Of a stretch of DNA of 5,920 bases, positions 1-5,920 are shown one piece after another (the first letter of the stretch is position 1; each line of letters begins with the position of its first letter). This stretch comes from Lachnotalea sp. AF33-28. GTDB taxonomy: Bacteria > Bacillota > Clostridia > Lachnospirales > Lachnospiraceae. The DNA is taken from positions 1-5,920 of the forward strand of contig NZ_QUEE01000030.1 of the NCBI RefSeq assembly GCF_003477885.1, read 5' to 3'. The position numbers and the translations under genes were made by a program. The notes beneath the pieces are model-generated. The model was given only the letters and a program-made list of their open reading frames with translations, was not told the DNA's origin and ran no database searches.

Positions 1-104
1 CCCTGGATAATATGAAACTGGATGATGATGTGCTGAACATTCCTCTGTTCATGGCAGATCAGGCCGATCGGCTGATTGGGTTGGCATTGGAGCAGAAGTC
101 ATAA
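1..104 (+). CDS. C-terminal end of a probable ATP-binding protein with DUF4143 domain (5' part outside window)
   Basis: An open frame enters from the left edge and ends at tandem stops TAA TAA (102-107). The first complete codon is at 3-5, and 33 residues are visible. The stretch DDDVLNIPLFMADQADRLI resembles the usual tail of ATPase/DUF4143 proteins, where a hydrophilic turn is followed by an 'N-(I/V/L)-P-L-(Y/F)' motif and a short final helix. That family match comes from memory of the pattern and is not proven. The visible part has no catalytic motif, so activity cannot be judged. Leucine is mostly CTG here, as in the DUF4143-type ATPase at the right edge, which is on the same strand. The gene is convergent with the transporter operon, and its last bases overlap the small minus-strand ORF. 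I see no hairpin plus T-run terminator after it. Confidence 0.6.
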   Translation, partial: LDNMKLDDDVLNIPLFMADQADRLIGLALEQKS

Positions 105-203
105 TAAACGTTGCGCAAGGTTTGAGAAAGCTTGAGAATGGACATGCTGCCACAACAGTGAGTAGGCAAACTGTCCCGAATAATATATAATATAATTTCC
201 CAT
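99..203 (-). CDS. Small ORF of unknown function, 34 residues, directly downstream of the permease
   Basis: On the minus strand an ATG at 203-201 opens a 34-codon frame that begins MGNYIIYYSGQFAYSLLWQ and stops with TGA at 101-99. A perfect GGAGG (215-211) lies 7 nt before the ATG, immediately after the permease TAG, so translation by ribosomes finishing the permease is plausible. An in-frame ATG two codons earlier (209-207) is only 1 nt from GGAGG and is too close to be the start. The product is rich in Tyr, Gln and Leu, and its hydrophobic part (about residues 4-18) is short for a membrane helix. I recognise no family. It could be a real microprotein of the operon, or the start of a longer gene cut off at the junction with the convergent ATPase gene, whose stop codons it overlaps. 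The good start signal is the main support. Confidence 0.42.
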   Translation of the reverse strand: MGNYIIYYSGQFAYSLLWQHVHSQAFSNLAQRLL

Positions 204-210
204 ATACATT

Positions 211-215
211 CCTCC
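211..215 (-). promoter_or_regulatory. Ribosome binding site of the small ORF
   Basis: GGAGG on the minus strand directly follows the permease stop TAG (218-216) and sits 7 nt before the ATG at 203. Its sequence and spacing match the sites in front of the four operon genes. It has no purpose for the upstream permease, so it points to a further translated frame, present or ancestral. Confidence 0.55.
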
Positions 216-2429
216 CTACATCATCGTATCATCACGTAAAACCTCTGCCAGATTTACTTTCCGTATATTGCGCCAGCCAAGATAATATGCCAAAGCCACA
301 GTTCCCAAAATGGCTAACATAAAAACCGCTATCGGAACAAAAGGTGCTTCGGCAAGAAAGATTCCAGCTTCGAGAAAACTCGCCTGTAACATAGCGCCAA
401 CTAAAAAAACTGTAATCGGAATTGTAAGCAATACCGGGCGTCCGGCAATGACCAATGCCTCAATGCAGAACATTTTCCTGATTTCCTGTGGTGTCATTCC
501 GACAGACATATATCTGGAAAATTCTCTCTTTCTCTGACGTACAAAACCAAGCGTATTAGAAAACACATTGCCAATACCAATGATTGCAAGAAGAACACAG
601 AACCCTCCAAAAATCGTCATCATTCCCTGTATCTGCTTGTCATTCGCTTCCTGTTCCTGAATACGATTCTCACTTTCTACCGTATAGGTTTCCCCTATTA
701 CTTCAGTAATTGCTTTTTGTAGTTTACTTAATTCCTCTGACGTACTATTATCATTGCCAAGAACACAAATATATGTATCTTCTTCAGATTCGACAAACTG
801 TCCTTTTATCTCTTTCCACAAAGATGCCGGAATAAAATGAACCATCTCATAATAATCGGATTTTCCATATTCCTCTCTTAAAGCAGGAACTTCCTCTGTA
901 TAAGACAAAACAGGAATTTCCACCATCATTTCCTCTTTGCCAGGTTGACTCAATATACTAGTGGTATTTTCGCCTTTTAGATATGGCATATACTCTGGAT
1001 GTCGGAAATTCGGGTTTGTCACATTGCGTATCTGATTTCTGATAATCGTTCCGTCAAGCTGCGGTGTAATCCCAATCTGTTCACAGTATGCACAGAAACT
1101 TACATCATCCAAAATAACGATCGGGGCATTTACCATCCAACCATTTTCTGTTTGCTCTACATAATTACTGGAAGCATGAGAAAAACCGCCAAAGCTTTTC
1201 ATTTCGTCACTTATCTCATTTTCTGTGACGATTCTTTTTGCTATTGCTTTTTGATATACTATCGCATTTCTCACACTGGGAATATCCTGTATTTCTTTTA
1301 TTTCTTCAAGAGAATCCACTGCCGTATCTTTCACAGTAACCATCACATCCCACACATCCTGATAACGTTCAAAATATGTCTCCCTTGTACTGATCCCCGA
1401 CAATGTAAAAAAACACTGCATGATTGTAAATGCCATAAAAGAAAGTATTAGACTAAGCGATGCGGTTCGCAGGGCTTTTCGCTGTGCTTTCAGTGCATTG
1501 CCTGCCAGTTCTCCTTCCATCCCAAACAACAGCGTGAGAAACGGTGAGTTCCTCTTACGTTTTAACTGCAATTCCCCTGCATTTTTAATCGCCTCAAGCG
1601 GCGTCAGTCTGCTTAATTTCCGGGCAGGCAGCCAGGCAGAAATGCATATCGTCAGAATCGTTACCCCCAGTGTGATAACCAGTACAAGCGGATGATAGCC
1701 GAAAGCAGCCTCATGTCTGCCTGCTATACCACTCCCCAGCAGGATATTGGTCATATGTAAAAGCCCCATGCTTATTACAATGCCTAATAAATTTCCAAGA
1801 ATAACCGGTACGGCACACAACGCTGCCGCCTCCTGTAAAAGGCACGAGCGTATCTGCTTTGGAGTTGCTCCGATACTGGACAGGATACCAAACTGATGAA
1901 TTCTTGCATTCATAGATACTGCAAAAGAATTATGTATGATAACTATCAGTGAAAATGATGTCATTACCGTTATGAGTATGAACAGCGGAAATAACAGTCT
2001 CGGTGCCGTATCCTGCGAATCGCGTATCAAATACATTGCCAGAAGTTCATGGTTATAGGTAACCGTCTCCGGTGCAGATCCCACCAATTCAACAATCCGA
2101 GGGGTGTCTTTCAGAACAGCTCCCATATCATCAAAATAAATATCTATGACTGTTTCCTGACTTTTGCTTTCTTTTTCGTTTATCACTGCATCTTTTACAG
2201 TCGCAAAGTTTTTCATCATCTCTATGTCTCGGCTGTCAAATTCTCCTGTAATACGGCTCTGCCAACTGCCTTCTTCCAGTTCAATTCTCTCAACCTCGTA
2301 CTTCCATGCGTTATAAAACAGTCCGCATAATAATGATAAAAGCAGGGCAGAAATAAATGCAGCTATCATAATAGAAATTCCAGAGGTACGGTTATTTTTA
2401 ATATAGCCTGATGAATAATCTCTCCACAT
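216..2429 (-). CDS. ABC transporter permease, two-domain FtsX/MacB-like (ABC3_permease) type
   Basis: This is the membrane subunit of the exporter encoded with the ATPase just upstream. With the start at 2429 it has 737 residues. It reads as two MacB/LolC-like halves. Half 1 has TM1 (about 17-39), an outer domain (42-143) and TM2-4 (about 145-171, 202-224, 246-267). Half 2 has TM5 (about 322-343), a large outer domain of about 260 residues (344-602) and TM6-8 (about 604-627, 659-681, 697-718). Both halves keep the FtsX cytoplasmic signature after their second helix: HQFGILSSIGATPKQIRS near 178-195 and REFSRYMSVGMTPQEIRK near 635-652. Each also ends with a PARKLSRLTPLEAIK-like or NIRKVNLAEVLR tail. 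The ATG at 2429 is chosen because GGAGG (2442-2438) lies 8 nt before it. The ATG at 2435, two codons earlier, overlaps the ATPase stop but is only 2 nt from GGAGG. No frameshift or missing segment is apparent. Family is secure; the substrate (antimicrobial peptide, lipid or other) is unknown. Confidence 0.93.
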   Translation of the reverse strand: MWRDYSSGYIKNNRTSGISIMIAAFISALLLSLLCGLFYNAWKYEVERIELEEGSWQSRITGEFDSRDIEMMKNFATVKDAVINEKESKSQETVIDIYFDDMGAVLKDTPRIVELVGSAPETVTYNHELLAMYLIRDSQDTAPRLLFPLFILITVMTSFSLIVIIHNSFAVSMNARIHQFGILSSIGATPKQIRSCLLQEAAALCAVPVILGNLLGIVISMGLLHMTNILLGSGIAGRHEAAFGYHPLVLVITLGVTILTICISAWLPARKLSRLTPLEAIKNAGELQLKRKRNSPFLTLLFGMEGELAGNALKAQRKALRTASLSLILSFMAFTIMQCFFTLSGISTRETYFERYQDVWDVMVTVKDTAVDSLEEIKEIQDIPSVRNAIVYQKAIAKRIVTENEISDEMKSFGGFSHASSNYVEQTENGWMVNAPIVILDDVSFCAYCEQIGITPQLDGTIIRNQIRNVTNPNFRHPEYMPYLKGENTTSILSQPGKEEMMVEIPVLSYTEEVPALREEYGKSDYYEMVHFIPASLWKEIKGQFVESEEDTYICVLGNDNSTSEELSKLQKAITEVIGETYTVESENRIQEQEANDKQIQGMMTIFGGFCVLLAIIGIGNVFSNTLGFVRQRKREFSRYMSVGMTPQEIRKMFCIEALVIAGRPVLLTIPITVFLVGAMLQASFLEAGIFLAEAPFVPIAVFMLAILGTVALAYYLGWRNIRKVNLAEVLRDDTMM

Positions 2430-2434
2430 ATTCA

Positions 2435-3115
2435 TTACCTCCGCCGTTCATCACTTTTAATCATGCCATCCTCTATGGTTATGATACGGTCCGCCTCCAA
2501 AGCCACCTTTTCATCATGTGTAATCAACACAATGGTCTGCTCCAGATTTCGGTTGGAGAGCTTCAGCATATCAATAATCTCTTTGGAATTTTTCTGATCT
2601 AAATTTCCAGTCGGTTCATCCGCTAAAAGCAACGCCGGACGATAAATTAAAGAACGTGCGATGGCAACTCTTTGCTGCTGCCCCCCTGACAACTGATTCG
2701 GTAAAACTTCAAGTTTGTCAGAAATCCCAAGAGAATGAACCACTTTCTCAAAATACTCATTGCTTGGTTTTTTCTTATCAAGTGCAAGCGGCATAAGAAT
2801 ATTTTTCCGTACCGTAAGCGTAGGGATTAAGTTATAAAACTGATATACCAAACCAACTTTTCTTCTTCTAAAGATTGCCGCCTGTGTTGGATTCAGTTTA
2901 GAAAGATCTGTGCCGTCTATGACAACTTTTCCGCTTGTAGGTTTGTCTACACTTCCTAAAATATGCAGCAGCGTAGATTTTCCCGAACCGGATGCTCCAA
3001 CAATCGCTACAAATTCCCCCTTACTTACTGTCAGGTCAATCCCATCCAATGCGGTCACCTGACTATTACCAGAACCGTATGTTTTGCATATTTTTTCACA
3101 CACCAAAATATCCAT
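2435..3115 (-). CDS. ABC transporter ATP-binding protein, MacB/LolD/BceA-like
   Basis: This cytoplasmic ATPase of 226 residues should drive the adjacent FtsX-type permease. All nucleotide-binding motifs are intact: Walker A GASGSGKST (40-48), Q-loop Gln92 in VYQFYNL, signature LSGGQQQR (142-149), Walker B LLLADE with Asp166 and Glu167, D-loop GNLD (170-173), and H-loop His200 in LITHD. The VYQFYNLIPTLTV stretch and the DEPTGNLD motif are typical of the MacB/LolD/BceA subfamily, and the length is normal for it. The frame is open from an ATG at 3154, but that start has no ribosome binding site and adds 13 residues of non-family sequence. The ATG at 3115 has GGAGG (3130-3126) at 10 nt and gives the usual 'MDILVCEKICKTYG' opening. 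The stop TAA (2437-2435) lies 5 nt before the preferred permease start, and overlaps the alternative permease ATG (2435-2433) by one base as TAATG, so the two are probably translationally coupled. Confidence 0.95.
   Translation of the reverse strand: MDILVCEKICKTYGSGNSQVTALDGIDLTVSKGEFVAIVGASGSGKSTLLHILGSVDKPTSGKVVIDGTDLSKLNPTQAAIFRRRKVGLVYQFYNLIPTLTVRKNILMPLALDKKKPSNEYFEKVVHSLGISDKLEVLPNQLSGGQQQRVAIARSLIYRPALLLADEPTGNLDQKNSKEIIDMLKLSNRNLEQTIVLITHDEKVALEADRIITIEDGMIKSDERRR
2438..2442 (-). promoter_or_regulatory. Ribosome binding site deciding the permease start
   Basis: GGAGG lies inside the last codons of the ATPase gene. It is 8 nt before the ATG at 2429 and only 2 nt before the ATG at 2435, so it favours the shorter permease (MWRDYSSGY...). 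Confidence 0.7.
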
Positions 3116-3125
3116 TCCGTTGTTT

Positions 3126-3130
3126 CCTCC
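3126..3130 (-). promoter_or_regulatory. Ribosome binding site deciding the ABC ATPase start
   Basis: An AGAAGGAGG run (GGAGG at 3130-3126) lies 10 nt before the ATG at 3115. The earlier in-frame ATG at 3154 has only AT-rich sequence before it. This places the true start 13 codons inside the longest open frame. Confidence 0.75.
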
Positions 3131-3184
3131 TTCTGTGGGCTTTTGAAATTCCATATTACTACTATATCAATCGAAAGTTACAAC

Positions 3185-4354
3185 TTAGTGACAGTAAAAG
3201 CGAATTTCAAAACAAGCACCGCCATCCGGCATATTTTTAGCATGTATTGTTCCGTTTTGTCTTTCTATAATCTCTTTTGCCAACGCTAATCCTATGCCTA
3301 TCCCTCCTGCACAGGCATTTTTCCCCCGATAAAATCTTTCAAAAAGATGTGGAATGTCCTCTTTGTCAAATCCATTTCCCTCATCCCAAATCAGAATTTC
3401 CGTATATAACGGATTCTGTCCATAGCTACAATGTACCGTTCCACCCCTGTTATGTTCCATGCAGTTTTTCATCAAATTGATGAGCGCCTCCATTGTCCAC
3501 TCCAAATCGGCTGTAATCGCCATTTCTCCTAACTCCGGAATGTCAATGGACGCTCCGGACTCTGCCAATAATTCCTGCAAATTATCTGCCGCAAGAACAA
3601 TTACGGTCAAAACATCTATTTCTGATTTTTGAAGAACCAGCGTCCCTGCATCAAACCGAGACAACAAAAGCAATCCTTCCTCTAAACGGGTCAGCCTTAA
3701 AAGCTGCTTTTGTATTTTTTCTGACTGTTCCATTTCTTTTTCCATTGTCTGCAAGGACAACGAAATGGCAGTGATGGGTGTCTTTATTTGATGCGCAATA
3801 TTGTATAAATTTTCAGCAAAGTCATTTTTCACCTGAACTGCTTTATCCTTTGTCTGATATAAGAAAGTCACCGTCTTGTAAATTTCATCTTCCAGTTTGG
3901 AAAAATCATCTTCCCCGGAGACCGACAGAATCTCTGCTTTTCCTGTATTCACCCGTTCTAAATAATCAGCCAATGCCCGAATACGCAAAGTTTCTGTCCG
4001 GTTCCGAAATAAAAAAGTAATGACAAACAAAAAGGTTCCCGCCAGAAATCCGATTACCGCAAAATATAGCGGATGCATATAAGAAAAATCCGTGATGCCA
4101 TATCCCCATTCAGATAAAATATTACATCTCAATACATCGGAAACATTTCTGTTTATACATTCTTTTAATGCCGCAGAAATTAGTTCTTCTGATTCCGGTT
4201 CCTGCCTAAGCATCACACCGCAGATTTCATTTATTGTATCAAATTGAAACCGACTGTAATACACGGATGTCAGCAGCACAGCAATCACAGCAGCAATAAG
4301 GCTGACAGACAGCACCAGCCCTACGGTTGTCAACACATTCTTTCTTCCACTCAT
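3185..4354 (-). CDS. Sensor histidine kinase, membrane-bound, partner of the adjacent response regulator
   Basis: This 389-residue kinase should detect an envelope signal and pass phosphate to the regulator encoded just upstream. It has TM1 (about 9-33), an outer loop of about 60 residues (34-93) with Cys45, Cys66 and Cys77, and TM2 (about 94-116). A membrane-proximal linker (about 117-175) and a HisKA region follow, with phospho-acceptor His188 in NIAHQIKTPIT. The HATPase domain has the N-box (Asn293 and Asn297 in NLMKNCMEHN), G1 DEGNG (324-328), F-box LFERFYRG (337-344) and G2 GGIGIGLAL (350-358). All catalytic motifs look intact. The ATG at 4354 overlaps the regulator stop as ATGA, and GGAGG (4366-4362) lies 7 nt upstream within the regulator gene. 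The loop is longer than that of BceS-type kinases, which rely on their transporter for sensing, so direct sensing is possible. The signal is not identifiable. Confidence 0.94.
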   Translation of the reverse strand: MSGRKNVLTTVGLVLSVSLIAAVIAVLLTSVYYSRFQFDTINEICGVMLRQEPESEELISAALKECINRNVSDVLRCNILSEWGYGITDFSYMHPLYFAVIGFLAGTFLFVITFLFRNRTETLRIRALADYLERVNTGKAEILSVSGEDDFSKLEDEIYKTVTFLYQTKDKAVQVKNDFAENLYNIAHQIKTPITAISLSLQTMEKEMEQSEKIQKQLLRLTRLEEGLLLLSRFDAGTLVLQKSEIDVLTVIVLAADNLQELLAESGASIDIPELGEMAITADLEWTMEALINLMKNCMEHNRGGTVHCSYGQNPLYTEILIWDEGNGFDKEDIPHLFERFYRGKNACAGGIGIGLALAKEIIERQNGTIHAKNMPDGGACFEIRFYCH

Positions 4355-5022
4355 ATTGTGTCCTCCATACGATATCCGATGCTCCGGATTGTTTTCAAAC
4401 AGGAGGGCTGATGAAGTTTATCCCGTAAACGCTTCATCGTAACCGTTAGTGTATTGTCATTTACATAATTTCCATTCACATCCCATACCTGCTCCAAAAT
4501 TTTCTCCCGTGTAACCGTCTTTCCCTTGTTTCGCATCAAATACAAGAGTAGCTGGTACTCTGCTGCGCTTACGTTTATTTCTTCTGAGTGATAAGAAACT
4601 GTATGTCGGTCCTGATCTATTCTGATTCCGTCACAAGAAAGATACCGTTCTGCAACATTTCCGCTTCTGCGTAGCAATGCCAATATCCGTGAATGAAGCA
4701 CTTCTAATTCAAATGGTTTTACCACATAATCATCGGCACCGCATTGAAAGCCCGAAACAATATCGACAGAGTCCCCTCTGACGGTAATAAAAATAACCGG
4801 AAGCTCCCTCCAATTTCTGCGTATCCACTGGCACAGGTTATCTCCCCGCCCATCCGGCATATTCCAGTCTACCAAAACAATACTTGGGGTATGCTCTCGC
4901 AGCACCTGCTTCGCAACTGCGATTGTTTCTAATATTTTCACCTTGTATCCTTGCAGCTCAAGATAATCTTTTACTGCCTGTGCGATATTTTCATCATCCT
5001 CAACATAATAAACTTCTATCAT
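4351..5022 (-). CDS. Response regulator, OmpR/PhoB family, winged-helix DNA-binding
   Basis: This 223-residue regulator is the likely transcription factor for the operon. The receiver domain (1-about 115) has the acidic pocket Asp9/Asp10, the phospho-acceptor Asp52 in LVDWNMPDG, switch Thr80, and Lys102 in the VVKPF motif. The C-terminal winged helix (about 128-223) includes SAAEYQLLLYLMRNKGKTVTR and a recognition-helix region around NDNTLTVTMKRLRDKL, ending with RSIGYRM. This is a standard length and domain order for the family. The start ATG at 5022 has GGAGG (5036-5032) at 9 nt. It is the first gene of the operon, and its stop overlaps the kinase ATG by 4 nt. The binding site is probably in the divergent region upstream, as autoregulation is usual for such modules, but that is inference. 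Confidence 0.95.
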   Translation of the reverse strand: MIEVYYVEDDENIAQAVKDYLELQGYKVKILETIAVAKQVLREHTPSIVLVDWNMPDGRGDNLCQWIRRNWRELPVIFITVRGDSVDIVSGFQCGADDYVVKPFELEVLHSRILALLRRSGNVAERYLSCDGIRIDQDRHTVSYHSEEINVSAAEYQLLLYLMRNKGKTVTREKILEQVWDVNGNYVNDNTLTVTMKRLRDKLHQPSCLKTIRSIGYRMEDTI

Positions 5023-5045
5023 TTTTTCGTACCTCCACTGTATCT

Positions 5046-5074
5046 ATTATAATTTTTGCAGTTTTATTTCACAA
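5046..5074 (-). promoter_or_regulatory. Predicted sigma-A-type promoter of the regulator-kinase-transporter operon
   Basis: On the minus strand TTGTGA (5074-5069) and a perfect TATAAT (5051-5046) are separated by 17 nt. Transcription would begin near 5040-5038, giving a leader of under 20 nt that carries just the ribosome binding site of the regulator gene. The -35 matches the consensus at four of six bases, leaving room for activation by the regulator. Confidence 0.6.
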
Positions 5075-5114
5075 GACACTAAAACAGGATAGATGCTTCA
5101 CAAATACTGATGAT

Positions 5115-5131
5115 TGCGGCTGAAAGCCGCA
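5115..5131. repeat. Perfect 7-bp inverted repeat with 3-nt loop in the divergent region
   Basis: TGCGGCT and AGCCGCA face each other around GAA. Neither side is followed by a run of T, so it is not a typical intrinsic terminator. It lies about 40 bp upstream of the operon -35 and about 45 bp upstream of the -35 of the right-hand ATPase gene. It stands out as the only GC-rich block in an AT-rich spacer. It may be an operator for one or both promoters or a relic of a terminator; the sequence does not decide. Confidence 0.5.
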
Positions 5132-5175
5132 TAGTTACTGTATTTTAATTGAATATAGGTTTTTTGTGATAGGGG

Positions 5176-5204
5176 TTGTATTTTTCGAGGCTTGCGCATA
5201 TAAT
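5176..5204 (+). promoter_or_regulatory. Predicted promoter of the right-hand DUF4143-type ATPase gene
   Basis: TTGTAT (5176-5181) and a perfect TATAAT (5199-5204) are 17 nt apart on the plus strand. Transcription would start near 5211, about 48 nt before the ATG. The -35 is weak (TTG conserved), so the call rests on the -10 and the spacing. Confidence 0.5.
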
Positions 5205-5258
5205 AAATATGTGATTAAGAAACACTAAAACTCCAATAAAAGTGTGAGGAGTGAGTCT

Positions 5259-5920
5259 ATGGAACGATTTATTTTGAAAAAGCTACTGGACTGGAAGAAT
5301 TCTCCCTACCGTAAGCCTTTAATCCTAAAGGGTGTACGTCAGGTTGGTAAGACCTGGATTCTGAAAGAGTTCGGTAAGCGTTATTACGAAAACACCGCTT
5401 ATTTTAACTTTGATGAAAATGAGGAATACAAACAGTTCTTCGAGACTACTAAAGATGTAGATCGCATCCTACAGAACCTGATGCTGGCCAGTGGTCAAAA
5501 GATCCTGCAGGAAAAGACTCTCATCATCTTTGATGAAGTGCAGGACTGCCCGAAAGTCATCAATTCCATGAAGTATTTCTGTGAGAACGCTCCGCAGTAT
5601 CATATCGCCTGTGCCGGTTCTCTGTTGGGCATTGCCCTGGCAAAGCCGTCTTCTTTCCCTGTGGGCAAGGTCAACTTTATGCAGATAGATCCCATGACCT
5701 TCTCGGAATTTCTGATTGCCAATGGTGACGAAAATCTTGCTGCATATCTGGAAAGCGTGGACACTATTGAGCCGATCCCTGATGCTTTCTTCAATCCTCT
5801 GTATGAGAAATTGAAGATGTACTACGTCACCGGCGGTATGCCGGAATCCGTTCTGATGTGGACAGAAGCCCGTGACGTTTCTGCTATGCAGGAAGCTTTG
5901 TCTGGCATTATCGGTGCTTA
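5259..5920 (+). CDS. ATP-binding protein, AAA_14/DUF4143 family (3' end outside window)
   Basis: The first 220 codons of a gene that runs off the right edge. The AAA-type ATPase domain shows Walker A GVRQVGKT (25-32), a 'YFNFDEN' strand (48-54) typical of this family, Walker B LIIFDEVQ with Asp92/Glu93, and a sensor-like CAGSLLG (118-124). It continues through INFM-like QIDPMTFSEFL (about 148-158) and the conserved MYYVTGGMPESV turn. Complete members are usually about 400-450 residues with the DUF4143 domain in the missing C-terminal half. The family's role is poorly defined; some members have been proposed to act with toxin-antitoxin or defence loci, and no partner is visible here. AGGAG (5247-5251) is 7 nt before the ATG at 5259. 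It is divergent from the transporter operon. No frameshift is seen, and whether the gene is complete cannot be judged. Confidence 0.9.
   Translation, partial: MERFILKKLLDWKNSPYRKPLILKGVRQVGKTWILKEFGKRYYENTAYFNFDENEEYKQFFETTKDVDRILQNLMLASGQKILQEKTLIIFDEVQDCPKVINSMKYFCENAPQYHIACAGSLLGIALAKPSSFPVGKVNFMQIDPMTFSEFLIANGDENLAAYLESVDTIEPIPDAFFNPLYEKLKMYYVTGGMPESVLMWTEARDVSAMQEALSGIIGA

Noticed and set aside
111..118. TTGCGCAA palindrome after the left ATPase gene as a terminator
   Set aside because: The symmetry stops at 8 bp with no loop and no T-run follows on either strand, so it cannot form a terminator hairpin.
122..138. Two copies of TTGAGAA 10 bp apart as a regulator site
   Set aside because: They lie downstream of all the operon genes, inside the small ORF, with no promoter nearby.
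999..1451. 150-codon plus-strand open frame opposite the permease
   Set aside because: It is antisense to a well-supported permease with full FtsX motifs, has a cysteine- and tyrosine-rich composition with no recognisable domain, and no convincing ribosome binding site. The other plus-strand frames inside the operon fail the same way.
216..3115. Classical BceAB bacitracin transporter
   Set aside because: The permease shows 8 predicted helices in two similar halves, with the large outer domain between helices 5 and 6, not the 10-helix BceB layout. The ATPase alone cannot separate the subfamilies.
3185..5022. VanRS-type or VncRS assignment of the two-component pair
   Set aside because: The visible domains fit the general OmpR/HisKA class, but no van genes are present and no sequence comparison could be run, so a named system or symbol would be unsupported.
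112..5198. TGCGCAAG (112-119) and its complement CTTGCGCA (5191-5198) as terminal inverted repeats flanking the operon
   Set aside because: The match is only 8 bp, has a near-palindromic core, does not extend, and the right copy lies inside the promoter of the ATPase gene. A match of this size is expected by chance in regions of this length, and no transposase or target duplication is seen.
5600..5794. 64-codon minus-strand open frame inside the right-hand ATPase gene
   Set aside because: It lies opposite a gene with intact Walker A and B motifs in the correct frame and has no own support; a shadow frame.

Overview
The window looks like chromosome of a low-to-moderate GC Gram-positive gut-type anaerobe, probably Clostridia and possibly Lachnospiraceae. 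This rests on GGAGG-type ribosome binding sites before every gene, an FtsX/MacB-like exporter with no membrane-fusion partner, and a DUF4143-type ATPase of a kind common in such genomes. The taxonomy is inference from gene types and style, not from a marker gene.

Layout. Positions 1-104 (+) hold the last 33 codons of a gene whose C-terminus looks like that of an ATPase/DUF4143 protein. Positions 99-203 (-) hold an unrecognised 34-codon ORF with a strong ribosome binding site. Positions 216-5022 (-) hold a compact four-gene operon, transcribed right to left: OmpR-type response regulator, membrane sensor histidine kinase, ABC ATPase, and a large two-domain FtsX-type permease. A 236-bp divergent intergenic region (5023-5258) carries a good promoter facing each way and a perfect 7-bp inverted repeat. 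From 5259 (+) to the right edge runs the first 220 codons of an intact-looking AAA-type ATPase of the ATPase/DUF4143 family.

How the genes work together. The kinase should sense an envelope signal, phosphorylate the regulator at Asp52, and so control the operon promoter. The ATPase and permease form a transporter of the MacB/LolCDE-like mechanotransmission superfamily. In Firmicutes, transporters paired with a two-component system in this way usually give resistance to, or export of, antimicrobial peptides or other envelope-active compounds. The real substrate cannot be read from the sequence. The genes are tightly packed: a 4-nt ATGA overlap between regulator and kinase, ATPase and permease touching with a 5-nt gap or overlapping by one base depending on the start used, and a 69-nt gap between kinase and ATPase.

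The most notable points are: (i) the operon appears to sit between two same-strand ATPases that may belong to one family, the 3' end of one on the left and the 5' end of the other on the right; (ii) a 34-codon ORF carries the same GGAGG signal as the operon genes and begins 12 nt after the permease stop; and (iii) the kinase has a roughly 60-residue external loop with three cysteines, unlike the very short loops of classical BceS-type kinases. I saw no RNA genes, CRISPR arrays, transposases or clear intrinsic terminators.
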